NCBI RefSeq assembly: GCF_014642875.1
Contig: NZ_BMJC01000003.1
Span: 868,001-932,000, forward strand
DNA: 64,000 bases
From: Puia dinghuensis
GTDB taxonomy: Bacteria > Bacteroidota > Bacteroidia > Chitinophagales > Chitinophagaceae
Direction: 5' to 3'
Every line of letters begins with the position of its first letter. Position 1 is the stretch's first letter. A program made the translations under genes and the position numbers. Below are positions 37,193 through 45,933 of this stretch, in pieces. The notes below the pieces were generated by a model. The model made no database searches. It was given only the letters and a program-made list of their open reading frames with translations, and was not told the origin of the DNA.

Positions 37193-38518
37193 ATGGCCGA
37201 AAATCAGTGTATAGAATACAAACAATCCTGGAGAGATGAATATCTAAAATGGATATGCGGCTTTGCAAATGCACAAGGCGGAAAAATATTTATAGGTATC
37301 GACGATAATGGAGTTGTTGCCGGAGTAGATGATTATAAAAGGCTAATGGACGATATACCCAATAAGGCTGTTAATCATTTAGGCTTGGTTGTAGACGTAA
37401 ATCTGCATCAAAGTGAAGGCAAACACTATATTGAAATTATAGTTCCGGTTAGTAGTGTTCCAATAGCTTATCATGGTGTCTATCACTACCGAAGTGGGAG
37501 TACTAAACAGGAATTAAAAGGCGTGGCGTTGCAAAACCTGCTATTAAATAAGATTGGAAAGAAATGGGAGGATATGCCGGTTGAAGGTGCTTTTCATAAA
37601 GACCTCAATGAAACCAGCATTCAAACATTTATTGGCAAGGCTATTGAGAAGGACAGGATACCTTCGAGTGCCGCAAATCTTGACCCAGAGCTTCTTTTAA
37701 AGAACCTTAACCTTGTAACCGAGCAAGGACAGCTAACCAATGCAGCGGTGCTACTCTTTGGCAAAAATCTGGCAAAGGTTACGGTTACAGCGAGTTTAAA
37801 AATAGGCAGGTTTGGTCGGTCAAGTAATGATCTGTTATTTCAAGACATTATTGAAACCAACATTTTTGACATGCCAGATAAGGTAATGGATACTTTAAAA
37901 GCTAAATACCTCATCCGCCCAATATCCTATAAAGGGCTGGAAAGAATGGAACCATTAGAGTACCCAGAGCCGGCCTTGCGGGAAGCGATTCTAAACGCCA
38001 TTATCCACAAGGACTATTCAAGTACCTATATATTTCTGCGCGTTTATGATGACCGCCTGCATATTTGGAATCCAGGAAATTTACCCGAGGAATTAAGTAT
38101 CGAAGAACTGAAAAAAAACCATTCTTCCTACCCTCGCAACCGAAACATTGCAAATGTGTTTTTCAAAGCAGGCTACATTGAATCCTGGGGACGAGGTACA
38201 AATAAAATAATTGAGGCTTGTAATGAAGCAGGGCGGCCGGAGCCAATCATTGAAGAAGAACAGGGCGGCTTCAGTATTACATTTTTGAAGGATATCTACA
38301 CGGAGGAGTTTTTAAGGAAACAAAATCTGCAGGTAAGACAAATTAATGCTCTGCTATATATAAAAAAATATGGCAGTATCAATAATGCCCAATATCAGGA
38401 ATTAGCTAAGGTATCAAAACGTACCGCAACACGGGATTTACAGGAATTGACAGAAAGAGGCCTTATCCAAAAATCCGGTACAACTGGCAAAGGCACTTCT
38501 TATATCTTTCATCTATAG
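37193..38518 (+). CDS. AlbA_2-domain ATP-binding regulator, probably horizontally acquired
   Basis: A 441-residue protein with an N-terminal AlbA_2 (divergent AAA_4) domain (about 1-115: FANAQGGKIFIGIDDNG, YHYRSGSTKQ), a GHKL-like ATPase region (LREAILNAIIHKDYSS, about 265-280; ESWGRGTNKI) and a C-terminal winged helix. Similar proteins occur as regulators on mobile elements. Codons are markedly AT-richer than in the neighbours and the gene interrupts two metabolic blocks, so transfer is likely. A 20-bp tandem repeat starts at its stop codon. Confidence 0.88.
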   Translation: MAENQCIEYKQSWRDEYLKWICGFANAQGGKIFIGIDDNGVVAGVDDYKRLMDDIPNKAVNHLGLVVDVNLHQSEGKHYIEIIVPVSSVPIAYHGVYHYRSGSTKQELKGVALQNLLLNKIGKKWEDMPVEGAFHKDLNETSIQTFIGKAIEKDRIPSSAANLDPELLLKNLNLVTEQGQLTNAAVLLFGKNLAKVTVTASLKIGRFGRSSNDLLFQDIIETNIFDMPDKVMDTLKAKYLIRPISYKGLERMEPLEYPEPALREAILNAIIHKDYSSTYIFLRVYDDRLHIWNPGNLPEELSIEELKKNHSSYPRNRNIANVFFKAGYIESWGRGTNKIIEACNEAGRPEPIIEEEQGGFSITFLKDIYTEEFLRKQNLQVRQINALLYIKKYGSINNAQYQELAKVSKRTATRDLQELTERGLIQKSGTTGKGTSYIFHL

Positions 38519-38591
38519 GGGTCATGTTGGGGCCAAAGGGGTCATATTGGGGTCATAGGGGTCATATTGGGGCCAAAGGGGTCATGATGGG
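38518..38591 (+). repeat. 20-bp tandem repeat, about 3.7 copies
   Basis: Copies start at 38518, 38538, 38558 and 38578, each beginning ggggtcat, with inner half-repeats of about 10 bp. They lie between the stop of the AlbA_2 gene and the end of the convergent GT39 gene. With no spacers and a short unit it is a minisatellite, not a CRISPR array. Confidence 0.85.
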
Positions 38592-38611
38592 ATACGTAAT
38601 TCATTATCATT

Positions 38612-40408
38612 CTATTTATTGGGAGAGGCGGGAGAAGGAAGGCCAGGCGCGGGGGCCGCGGGCGGGGATGCGGCTGGCGTTGCGGGGGCCGCGGGCGGGG
38701 GTGGCGCGGGGGCCGCGGGAGGGGCGGCCGCTGGCGCCGCGGGAGGGGGCACATCGCGTTTGAGGAAGACGAATCCGTTTTTGCGGTATAGCTCCTTCAG
38801 CTCGGGGTATTGCGCGGTCTCCCAGTTTTGAACACGATCGATCTTTGTGACGAAATAGACGGGTTTGTCGATGGGGCCGGTGAGCAGCCAGGTTTGATCG
38901 TAGGAGTTGGGGTTAGTGGGCTTTTCCTTGAGGGTATAGAAGAGGTCGCCGTAGCTTTTGAAGCCAAGGGTATGGACATAGCAGTCTTCTCCCTGGCGGG
39001 CGATGAAGAAGTCGATGTCCGCGCCCTGGCTGTAACGCTCTACCTTGGGAACGATGATGGCGGACGCGAAGAAGACGACGATGGCTGTCCCGCCAAAGAG
39101 GGTGAGAGCGGCACGGCTGAACCGGTTACGCGACATATAGAGGATGCCGGCGATGAGGGCGACGACCATCAGCACGCCGATGGCGCCTTCGAAACCCGAC
39201 CAGTGCACGTCCGCCTCCATGTTGGCGCGGGCGAAAATATCGTCGACATGGGGCGCCAGCAATCTTATGTTGAGGCCGATGACGGCGACACCCAGTATCG
39301 CCAGGGAGATGATGCCGCCAAGGATGCCCAGCAGCACGCCCACATATTTCCGGTAGGGAAGCTCTCTGCGACTCCATTTATATATACTGTAAGCAGCCAG
39401 GAAGGTAACAGAGAACCAGGCCAGGGAAGAATAGTGGATGATGCGGGACTGGACGATGGTGAACAGCACGGTCACCACCCAGAAGAGGATGACCATCCAT
39501 TTCTTAAAGTCGCGGTCCCAGCGGCCATTGTATTTTGCCTTGAAGAAAGAAGGGATGGCCAGGATAGAAGCGGGGAAGCAACCTATCAGCAACACGATAT
39601 AATGATAGCCGAAGAATCCGGCCTGGTCGGCGTCATGGGTGCGGAAGAGGCGCCACTGGTATTTCAGGAATTCGTTTATGAACCAGGGACCGCGTTTTAT
39701 CGTCTCATAGCCATACCAGCTGGAGGTGACAAGGAAGGCGACGACGAGAAACAGCAGGGCATACCACCAGCTGAAGTAGACCTTGAACCGGTTGTAGACC
39801 AGGTAAACCCCCAGCGCCAGCATAAACACCATCAGCGCCACCTGGCCTTTCATCAGTACGGCCAGCCCCATGAAGATGCCGGACCAGAGTACATAATAAA
39901 ACTGGCCATGATTCAGCCCGGGTTTGTCGAAACCGTTCCGCTTCCAGTGATAGAGTATAAAGTTATAGAGAGAAAGAAAGGTAAAGAGATTGAACCAGGG
40001 ATCGATGATGCCTGATTTGAAATACATGTTCGGGAAGAGCGAACCACCATACGCCAGCGCCCAGAGGATACCGAAGCGCTGGTCGTAGATGCGGCTGCCA
40101 CAGAGGAAAACGACGATCAACGTGACGATGCCGCAAATGGCATTGGGAAAGCGGGCGGCGAATTCGTTGACCCCAAAAACATGCATGGACGCGGTCTGCA
40201 TCCAGAAGAACATCGGCGGCTTTTCCCAGAAGGGCTTGTAGTCTACATACACCCGGGTATAATCATGCAGCTTCATCATCTCCCGCGAACATTCGGCGAA
40301 GTTGATCTCATCCCAGTCGAAGAGATGTACGTGGCCCAGGAAAGGAAGGAAGAGCAGGGCCGCGAAAACGGTGATCAGCAGGATGGCGGTGGGTTTTGTG
40401 AAATGCAT
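38612..40408 (-). CDS. GT39-family membrane glycosyltransferase (ArnT-like)
   Basis: A 598-residue integral membrane protein with about eleven helices and the acidic first-loop motif DWDEINFAE typical of polyprenyl-phosphate-sugar transferases. It should transfer a lipid-linked sugar in the periplasm, for example to lipid A or protein. The last ~45 residues are a Pro/Ala-rich tail, encoded by a G-rich tract on the plus strand, which looks like a slippage-grown extension. A polyprenyl-phosphate sugar synthase (GT2) and a PAP2 phosphatase lie just upstream, which supports a lipid-linked sugar route. Confidence 0.88.
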   Translation of the reverse strand: MHFTKPTAILLITVFAALLFLPFLGHVHLFDWDEINFAECSREMMKLHDYTRVYVDYKPFWEKPPMFFWMQTASMHVFGVNEFAARFPNAICGIVTLIVVFLCGSRIYDQRFGILWALAYGGSLFPNMYFKSGIIDPWFNLFTFLSLYNFILYHWKRNGFDKPGLNHGQFYYVLWSGIFMGLAVLMKGQVALMVFMLALGVYLVYNRFKVYFSWWYALLFLVVAFLVTSSWYGYETIKRGPWFINEFLKYQWRLFRTHDADQAGFFGYHYIVLLIGCFPASILAIPSFFKAKYNGRWDRDFKKWMVILFWVVTVLFTIVQSRIIHYSSLAWFSVTFLAAYSIYKWSRRELPYRKYVGVLLGILGGIISLAILGVAVIGLNIRLLAPHVDDIFARANMEADVHWSGFEGAIGVLMVVALIAGILYMSRNRFSRAALTLFGGTAIVVFFASAIIVPKVERYSQGADIDFFIARQGEDCYVHTLGFKSYGDLFYTLKEKPTNPNSYDQTWLLTGPIDKPVYFVTKIDRVQNWETAQYPELKELYRKNGFVFLKRDVPPPAAPAAAPPAAPAPPPPAAPATPAASPPAAPAPGLPSPASPNK

Positions 40409-40423
40409 GCGAAATCGATTAAA

Positions 40424-41173
40424 TTATGTTAGCGGTTTGTACATTTCTCTTTTCATCAGGCCCCATTTGCAGAGCCTGTGAACGATAGAAACCCTCATTA
40501 CACCCAGTCCATAGGTGACGCTACGGCTAAAGTTGATGCTCGACGCTTCTTCAAAATACTTGGTGGGGCAGGTGATCTCGGCGATCTCATAGCCCAGGTA
40601 GACGATCTGTGAGAGCATCTCGTTGTCGAACACGAAATCTTCGGAGTTGATCTCATAGTTGATGCGCCGGAGAATCTCGCGGGAAAAGGCCCGGTAGCCG
40701 GTGTGATATTCCGCCAGCTTCTGGCGCAGCAGTACATTCTCGAAGAAGGTGAGTCCGCGGTTGAAGATGTATTTATACAAAGGCATGCCGCCGCGAAGCG
40801 CGCCTTTGCCGAGCGTTCGGGCGCCCAGCACCACCTGGTAGACGTCGTTGGCTATCAGGTAGGCCATCGAAGGGATGAGCTTTGGAGTATACTGATAGTC
40901 GGGATGAAGCATGATCACGATATCGCCGCCCAGCTCGAGCGCCTTGTTATAACAGCTTTTCTGGTTGCCGCCATAACCACGGTTCTTGTCGTGTTTGATG
41001 ATGTGACGGATGCCCAGCTCGTGGGCCACGGCTACGGTGCGATCGTTGCTGTTGTCATCCACCAATACCACTTCGTCCACCATATCGAAAGGGATCTCCG
41101 AATAGGTCTTGCGAAGGGTCAGCTCCGCATTGTAGGCGGGTAGGACGATCACCAGTTTTTTGCCAAGGATCAT
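40424..41173 (-). CDS. GT2-family polyprenyl-phosphate sugar synthase (DPM1-like)
   Basis: A 249-residue cytoplasmic GT-A enzyme with VVLPAYNAELTL, nucleotide-binding VLVDDNSNDRT and the HPDYQYTP region. It lacks C-terminal membrane helices, like Dpm1. It would load a sugar on polyprenyl phosphate for the GT39 enzyme encoded 15 bp downstream. Confidence 0.88.
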   Translation of the reverse strand: MILGKKLVIVLPAYNAELTLRKTYSEIPFDMVDEVVLVDDNSNDRTVAVAHELGIRHIIKHDKNRGYGGNQKSCYNKALELGGDIVIMLHPDYQYTPKLIPSMAYLIANDVYQVVLGARTLGKGALRGGMPLYKYIFNRGLTFFENVLLRQKLAEYHTGYRAFSREILRRINYEINSEDFVFDNEMLSQIVYLGYEIAEITCPTKYFEEASSINFSRSVTYGLGVMRVSIVHRLCKWGLMKREMYKPLT

Positions 41174-41235
41174 GTATATCTTTTATATATCAATCTTCCC
41201 ATAATGGGAAAGGCGCTTAGAAAAATTGGGCAAAC

Positions 41236-41880
41236 CTACGGGTTTTTGGGCGCAAATACGGGGAGGGATTGGAGTTTTTCGACAAACAGCCAATGGATGA
41301 GCACTGCTACGAGGATTCCAATACAGGAACCCATGAGTACATCGCCGAGAAAATGCTGCCCCAGGTAGATGCGGGAATAGCCGACGATGATGGCGCCCAG
41401 CAGATAGGCGACTTTCCCCCGCTGGTCTTTTGTAAAGATGGCCAGCAAGGTGGCAAGGGCAAAGATGGAGGTAGTATGGCCGGATGGGAAGCTGGCAAAA
41501 CCCAAATGGGTCACTCCATCGATGAAATAAGGATAGGAGCCGGGTGCAAAGAACTGTTTTGGCCGGGGCATGGAAAAGACATTCTTCAGGATCTGGGCCA
41601 GCAGACCCGAGATCAAAAAGGCGAGGATCACTTGAGTAGCCTTCGACCAGCGACGCCGTACCAGGAAGATGACAAAGACGATGATGCTGAAGGTAGCGTC
41701 CCCGAGAAAGGTGATCCAGACAAAAATGGTGTCGAGCGTGGTGCGGTGATAGGGATTGAGATCGACAAAGGCGGCGGCCTTCCCTACGGTGAGGAGAAAG
41801 AGGAGGCCGACGAAAAAAAAGATACCCCAAAGACTAAAAAAGAGGCGGTTGCCAGAAATTATCTCCCTGAGCGTCTTCAT
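41236..41880 (-). CDS. PAP2-family membrane phosphatase
   Basis: A 214-residue protein with about five to six helices and the three PAP2 motifs: KNVFSMPRP, ASFPSGHTTS and YSRIYLGQHFLGD. It dephosphorylates a lipid phosphate such as undecaprenyl diphosphate, phosphatidate or lipid A. It lies upstream of the GT2 and GT39 genes in the same direction and may recycle their carrier lipid. Confidence 0.9.
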   Translation of the reverse strand: MKTLREIISGNRLFFSLWGIFFFVGLLFLLTVGKAAAFVDLNPYHRTTLDTIFVWITFLGDATFSIIVFVIFLVRRRWSKATQVILAFLISGLLAQILKNVFSMPRPKQFFAPGSYPYFIDGVTHLGFASFPSGHTTSIFALATLLAIFTKDQRGKVAYLLGAIIVGYSRIYLGQHFLGDVLMGSCIGILVAVLIHWLFVEKLQSLPVFAPKNP

Positions 41881-41986
41881 CCGGCGAAATTAGGGATTTC
41901 TTTTGGTCGGCGATTTCCCGGGGGTGGGGCGGATTGCGGTCTTGCGGCGGCCGGTCGGTGGTTCGGCCGCGCAGAAGCAGGAGGGG

Positions 41987-43117
41987 CTAGAGGCCCGCAA
42001 CCAGTTCTTCGGCCAGGCCAAAGGAAAGGGTCATGCCCGCGCCTCCTACCCCATTGATGACATAGACATAGGGTTCGGGTGAAAAGAAGAGATCGGCTTC
42101 GCCATCCGTCAGCTTCGCATATACGCCATTCCAGGTCTCGGCGACAGACCAGTCTTTGAAGCAGGCAAAGCGCCGGAGATAGTCGAGGATCATGCGGTTG
42201 ATAAAATCTTTGTCGAAGGGGTCGTGGGTAAGGCCATATTCATGGGAGTCGCCGATGGTAAGCTCGCCGCGGCCGTTTTGGGCGACCATGACGTGGATGC
42301 CCCATTGCAGATAGTCGGCCATCTCCGCTGCATAGCGCTCGCGGAGGGCGGGCAGAGAAGACGCAGCTTTGAAGCTGTTGTAGTGGATGAGGGATAACCC
42401 GCCGCAGAGGGCGGGGCCGATGCGCCAGTCATCGGGCTGCGATACCAGCCGCATCATCTGCAGCTTGCATTTCGTCACCGGCTGTTCGCTAAAATGCTCA
42501 GGATACAGCGTCTCGAAGTCCGCACCGTTGCAGATGAAGACAAGATCGGCCTCATATTCTTCTTCGTTGCCGATGTATACTATCTGATCGGAGATGTAAG
42601 AGACGCATTTCCCCCAGTAGAATTCCACCTTGTATTGTTCGGCGAGCCAGCCAGGGAGGGTGGCGATGGCTTCGCGGGGGTCGACAATCACTTCGTCGTT
42701 GCTATAAAGACCACCGAGAAGCCCGTCGGTCTTGACGGCAGGTGACGAGGCAGTGATGGCGGCCTTGTCGAGTAACTGGACGGGGCGGCCTTCGCGGCGA
42801 AAGACTTCATACAATTCCTGGAGAACCATCCATTCGTCCGAATGGTAGGCCAGATGCAGGCTGCCGGCGGCTTCATACCAGAAGTCGGCCCGGGGGGCTA
42901 TCTCTTTCCAGATGTTTCGGCTGCGCATGGCCCGGTCGTACATCTTGCCGGCGGGCTGACCGATGGGCCATATCATGCCGAAGTTGCGGATGGAAGCGCC
43001 TACCGCTTTGTCTGTCCGTTCGAACACCTTTACCGCGTATCCTTGAGTAGCGAGGGCCCTTGCCGTAGCCAATCCCACAATACCGGCTCCTATAACTATT
43101 GCTGATCTGGATCCCAT
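41987..43117 (-). CDS. FAD-dependent oxidoreductase of phosphonate clusters (HpnW/TIGR03364 type)
   Basis: A 376-residue DAO-fold flavoprotein with the dinucleotide motif VIGAGIVGLATA and the family-specific SIRNFGMIWPIGQ, ending NGVGGAGMTLSFGLAEEL. Members lie with a PhnX-like hydrolase and an HD protein, as here, and oxidise aminophosphonates such as 2-aminoethylphosphonate or its N-methyl form to phosphonoacetaldehyde. The substrate here is inferred. Last gene of a four-gene minus-strand operon. Confidence 0.88.
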   Translation of the reverse strand: MGSRSAIVIGAGIVGLATARALATQGYAVKVFERTDKAVGASIRNFGMIWPIGQPAGKMYDRAMRSRNIWKEIAPRADFWYEAAGSLHLAYHSDEWMVLQELYEVFRREGRPVQLLDKAAITASSPAVKTDGLLGGLYSNDEVIVDPREAIATLPGWLAEQYKVEFYWGKCVSYISDQIVYIGNEEEYEADLVFICNGADFETLYPEHFSEQPVTKCKLQMMRLVSQPDDWRIGPALCGGLSLIHYNSFKAASSLPALRERYAAEMADYLQWGIHVMVAQNGRGELTIGDSHEYGLTHDPFDKDFINRMILDYLRRFACFKDWSVAETWNGVYAKLTDGEADLFFSPEPYVYVINGVGGAGMTLSFGLAEELVAGL

Positions 43118-43129
43118 AGACTCCTGATG

Positions 43130-44455
43130 TTAATTGATTTTACTGTAAATTTTTGTAAAAAGGACAGATCCCCACAAGATAAGGAGGATGCCCGCAAAGG
43201 CAGAGACATAGAACATCCCCGTAAAAAAGTCGACCCAGCTATACCGGAGATGCACAAACTCCTTTACCAGGAGCACGACAACCGTACCCAGATAGCCGAA
43301 GGCGTCGGCTATATACATAATGAAGCCGACATTCCCCGGTATCCGGTAGGCCGCCAGCATCCGTTCGAAATAAAAACAGTTATACGGAACATAGCCCAGG
43401 TAGAGCCCCGCCGAGGCAGAGACGATCCAGATCATGGGGGAGATCACGTGCAGGTGAAAGGCAATGGTAGAGCCGGCCGCCAGCACAAAGCCGCCGATGA
43501 TGATGACGTTGTTGAGCTGGAAGGCGCGGTAATTGTTGCGGATGACGAAGAAACCGCCGATGACAGCAAGGACGAGCAGGGATACGATGGTGCTGGAGGT
43601 GGCAAAGACGTCGGCATTGTTGCGAAAGCCGGTCTCCGTCCATAACTCATTGGCGAAATCCTCAGTGAAGTCGCGAAGGATGGTCAGCATCACATAGGCG
43701 ATGATGACGGGGATAAGCGCAAAACCAAAGATCCGGAGGAAGTTTCGCCGCTGCTCCCGGTCCATCGGCAGGCGGACGGTTCGTTGCGCGATATCTTCAG
43801 CGCTAGGCGGCGGGGTCTGGTTGAGCAACCAGGTGCTGATCAATGCGGGACCTATAAAGACAGCGCCGGCCAGGAAGGGCATCCAGGATTCGCTGACCCC
43901 GTGCAGGAGCAGCGACTTGCCCACCGTCTTGGCCAGGCCGGAAGCGAAGATAAAACTGGTAGCCACAATGGCGCCCATCAGTTCGGTGACCTTCCGGCCT
44001 TCGAGAAAGCCGAACATGAGTCCCCAGACCATGCCCAGCGGCAGGCCGTTGATAAACATGAAGACAAAATTGTACGGCACGGGGACGATGGCAAACAAGA
44101 GCAAAGAGAGCCAGCCTGTACCGATGAGCAGGATGATGAACCATGCCCTTCGTTCGGGGCGCATCCCGCCAATGAAGCGGATGCCAAAGAATTTGCTCAG
44201 CGTATAGCCGATCACCTGGGCGATGACCAGCACTACTTTATAGGAGATGCCGAGGAAGGTGATGCCATCATAGGAGGCCGCCGTGAAGGGCTTCCGGATG
44301 CCATACATGGAGGCATAGACGATATAGCCCGTGACAGACGCATAGAGGATGAGGACCCAGGCAGGGCTTCGCTGGAGGCGCGCTTTTAGCGTCAGCCGGC
44401 CACCGGCAGTCAGGGCTGCGGCAGGGATGGTGGGAGGAGTGGCCGGTGAGGACAT
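43130..44455 (-). CDS. MFS-like transporter, DUF5690 type, of the phosphonate module
   Basis: A 441-residue membrane protein with about 12 helices and an MFS-like loop (SMYGIRKPFTAASYDG). The start at ATG 44455 (MSSPATPP) lies 13 bp after the PhnX-like stop; a longer frame to 44662 would run over that gene. Its place between the flavoprotein and PhnX-like genes suggests import of an aminophosphonate, perhaps in place of PhnDCE or PhnSTUV. The family name is given from general resemblance. Confidence 0.78.
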   Translation of the reverse strand: MSSPATPPTIPAAALTAGGRLTLKARLQRSPAWVLILYASVTGYIVYASMYGIRKPFTAASYDGITFLGISYKVVLVIAQVIGYTLSKFFGIRFIGGMRPERRAWFIILLIGTGWLSLLLFAIVPVPYNFVFMFINGLPLGMVWGLMFGFLEGRKVTELMGAIVATSFIFASGLAKTVGKSLLLHGVSESWMPFLAGAVFIGPALISTWLLNQTPPPSAEDIAQRTVRLPMDREQRRNFLRIFGFALIPVIIAYVMLTILRDFTEDFANELWTETGFRNNADVFATSSTIVSLLVLAVIGGFFVIRNNYRAFQLNNVIIIGGFVLAAGSTIAFHLHVISPMIWIVSASAGLYLGYVPYNCFYFERMLAAYRIPGNVGFIMYIADAFGYLGTVVVLLVKEFVHLRYSWVDFFTGMFYVSAFAGILLILWGSVLFTKIYSKIN

Positions 44456-44468
44456 AAAACGATGGGGT

Positions 44469-45161
44469 TTAGGCCTTTTCAATGATGGGGAGCAGCTCCC
44501 GGAGATCGTCGATGATGAAGTCGGGGTGGTAGGGCTCGAGCTGTTCGCGGGTATAGGCTCCGGTGGTGACGCTGACCACTTTGCCACAGGAGGCGTTGCG
44601 GCCTTCCTCGACGTCCACTTCGGTATCCCCGATCTTGAGAACGTTGGAAGGAGAGCTAACACCCAGTACGTTGATCAGTGTTTCGATCATATCGGCGTAT
44701 GGGCGACCGTGGGAGACCTCGTCGCTGCAGATGACCATATCTATCAGGGATGAGCGGTCGTCCCAGCGCAACCGGTGCAGGATAGTATCGGTGATGCTGC
44801 GGGTGAAGCCGGTGTTGAGCGCAACCTTGATCCCTTGCTGCTTGAGGGCGGAGAACACCTGTTCTGCATAGGGAAAGGGGGCGAGGTCTTCATCGTCGCG
44901 GTAGAAGGCGATCATGGTGTCGATGAAGCGGGTATGGATGCGATCGATGAGGATATCATCGTCCTTTTTGGCGGGTGCGAATGTCTCCAGCAGGAGGGCG
45001 ATGGCGTCGATCTTGCGAAAGCCCATCACTTTTTTTACTTCGGCTTGGGGTATCTCGAAGCCAAAATCCCGGAAGGCGGAGATGAAGGCTTCCGCCACGC
45101 TCCCGCTGTCCTGAACGGTGGTGCCGGCGATATCGAAAACGACCAGTTGGATAGAGCTCAT
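44469..45161 (-). CDS. PhnX-like phosphonatase, HAD superfamily
   Basis: A 230-residue HAD hydrolase with FDIAGTTVQD: nucleophile Asp10 and Ala12 in place of the second Asp, as in phosphonoacetaldehyde hydrolase. VMGFRKIDAIALL aligns with the PhnX cap segment MGLLKID, so Lys50 sits where PhnX has its Schiff-base lysine. Further motifs are LNTGFTRS and KIGDTEVDVEEG. It should cleave phosphonoacetaldehyde or a relative to acetaldehyde and phosphate. Between the HD gene and the transporter, with gaps of 12-13 bp. Confidence 0.86.
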   Translation of the reverse strand: MSSIQLVVFDIAGTTVQDSGSVAEAFISAFRDFGFEIPQAEVKKVMGFRKIDAIALLLETFAPAKKDDDILIDRIHTRFIDTMIAFYRDDEDLAPFPYAEQVFSALKQQGIKVALNTGFTRSITDTILHRLRWDDRSSLIDMVICSDEVSHGRPYADMIETLINVLGVSSPSNVLKIGDTEVDVEEGRNASCGKVVSVTTGAYTREQLEPYHPDFIIDDLRELLPIIEKA

Positions 45162-45173
45162 ATCAAAAGAAGT

Positions 45174-45770
45174 TTATGCATTGACCGAGAGATGCCGTAG
45201 GATCATCTGCCGGTAGTGGTTGAGGTCGGGCAGGGGCTGCTGCTCAATTTTTGCCTGTTCGTCCCATTTCCGCATCTGGATGATGAGGGGAAAAAGGGGA
45301 TACTGTTCAAAGGCTGCGGCTTCTTCGGGGGTCATGGGTCCACCCTGGTATTCGAGGGTCTTTTTGCTGGCCTCGGACAACTGATCGTAGTATTCTGGCT
45401 CCTTTACGGTGAGGTAGCGTTTGGCTTCTACATGGGATTCCACGAGGCGGACGATCTTTTTGGAGAACCCTTTTTCGCGGAGGAATTCGGCGCCGAGCTC
45501 TTCATGATCGATTATCCCGTATCCGTCCATCTCCCCCCGCGAAGCGGACATAGATACTCCGCCTTTGGCGGCTTCCGAAATATGACCGATGTCGTGAAGG
45601 AAGGCAGCCAGTATTACTTCTTCGTCATAACCCTGCGCTTCGGCCAATTGAGCAGCCTGGGCCATATGTTCCAATTGCGAGACTTTTTCCCCCGCATATT
45701 CTGCCCCGCCATACTCTTCGTAAAGGTCCATGATCTCGTTAGTGATCTTCTCGGCTTGCTCAATGGTCAT
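45174..45770 (-). CDS. PhnZ-like HD-domain oxygenase of the phosphonate module
   Basis: A 198-residue HD-domain protein with the pattern of PhnZ and Phn-HD (TIGR03276): YGGAEYAGEKVSQLEH at the N-terminus, His35, His59-Asp60 (LHDIGH), His89, His113 and Asp170 as di-iron ligands. PhnZ cleaves 1-hydroxy-2-aminoethylphosphonate oxidatively. No PhnY-type hydroxylase is next to it, so its substrate may be pre-hydroxylated or different. First gene of the operon; no Pho-type repeat was found upstream. Confidence 0.86.
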   Translation of the reverse strand: MTIEQAEKITNEIMDLYEEYGGAEYAGEKVSQLEHMAQAAQLAEAQGYDEEVILAAFLHDIGHISEAAKGGVSMSASRGEMDGYGIIDHEELGAEFLREKGFSKKIVRLVESHVEAKRYLTVKEPEYYDQLSEASKKTLEYQGGPMTPEEAAAFEQYPLFPLIIQMRKWDEQAKIEQQPLPDLNHYRQMILRHLSVNA

Positions 45771-45874
45771 AAATAGAGGAGTTTTGTTATGCTAATAATG
45801 ACCTACAAAGTATCGAAAATGAGGATAGGCCGAACGGCACTATTATTAAATAATGTTTAAAAGTTTCCTGCCGG

Positions 45875-45906
45875 AAAAATACAGGCTGCTATTTCTAGCA
45901 GCCTGT
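45875..45906 (-). terminator. intrinsic terminator after SusD of pair 2
   Basis: A perfect 11-bp stem (45881-45891 with 45896-45906) with a 4-nt loop, followed on the minus strand by ATTTTT. It separates SusCD pair 2 from the phosphonate module downstream, so the two are distinct operons. Confidence 0.85.
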
Positions 45907-45933
45907 AACTGGTATTCATGAGCCGTTGTCTTA

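Noticed and set aside
38518-38591. Repeat array considered as CRISPR
   Set aside because: Units are contiguous at 20 bp without spacers and no cas genes are nearby.
45800-45862. Two possible Pho-type units (TTAAAC, TTAATA, 11 bp apart) before the PhnZ-like operon
   Set aside because: Only two poor units in an AT-rich stretch, and no -7 element at the expected 9-nt distance.
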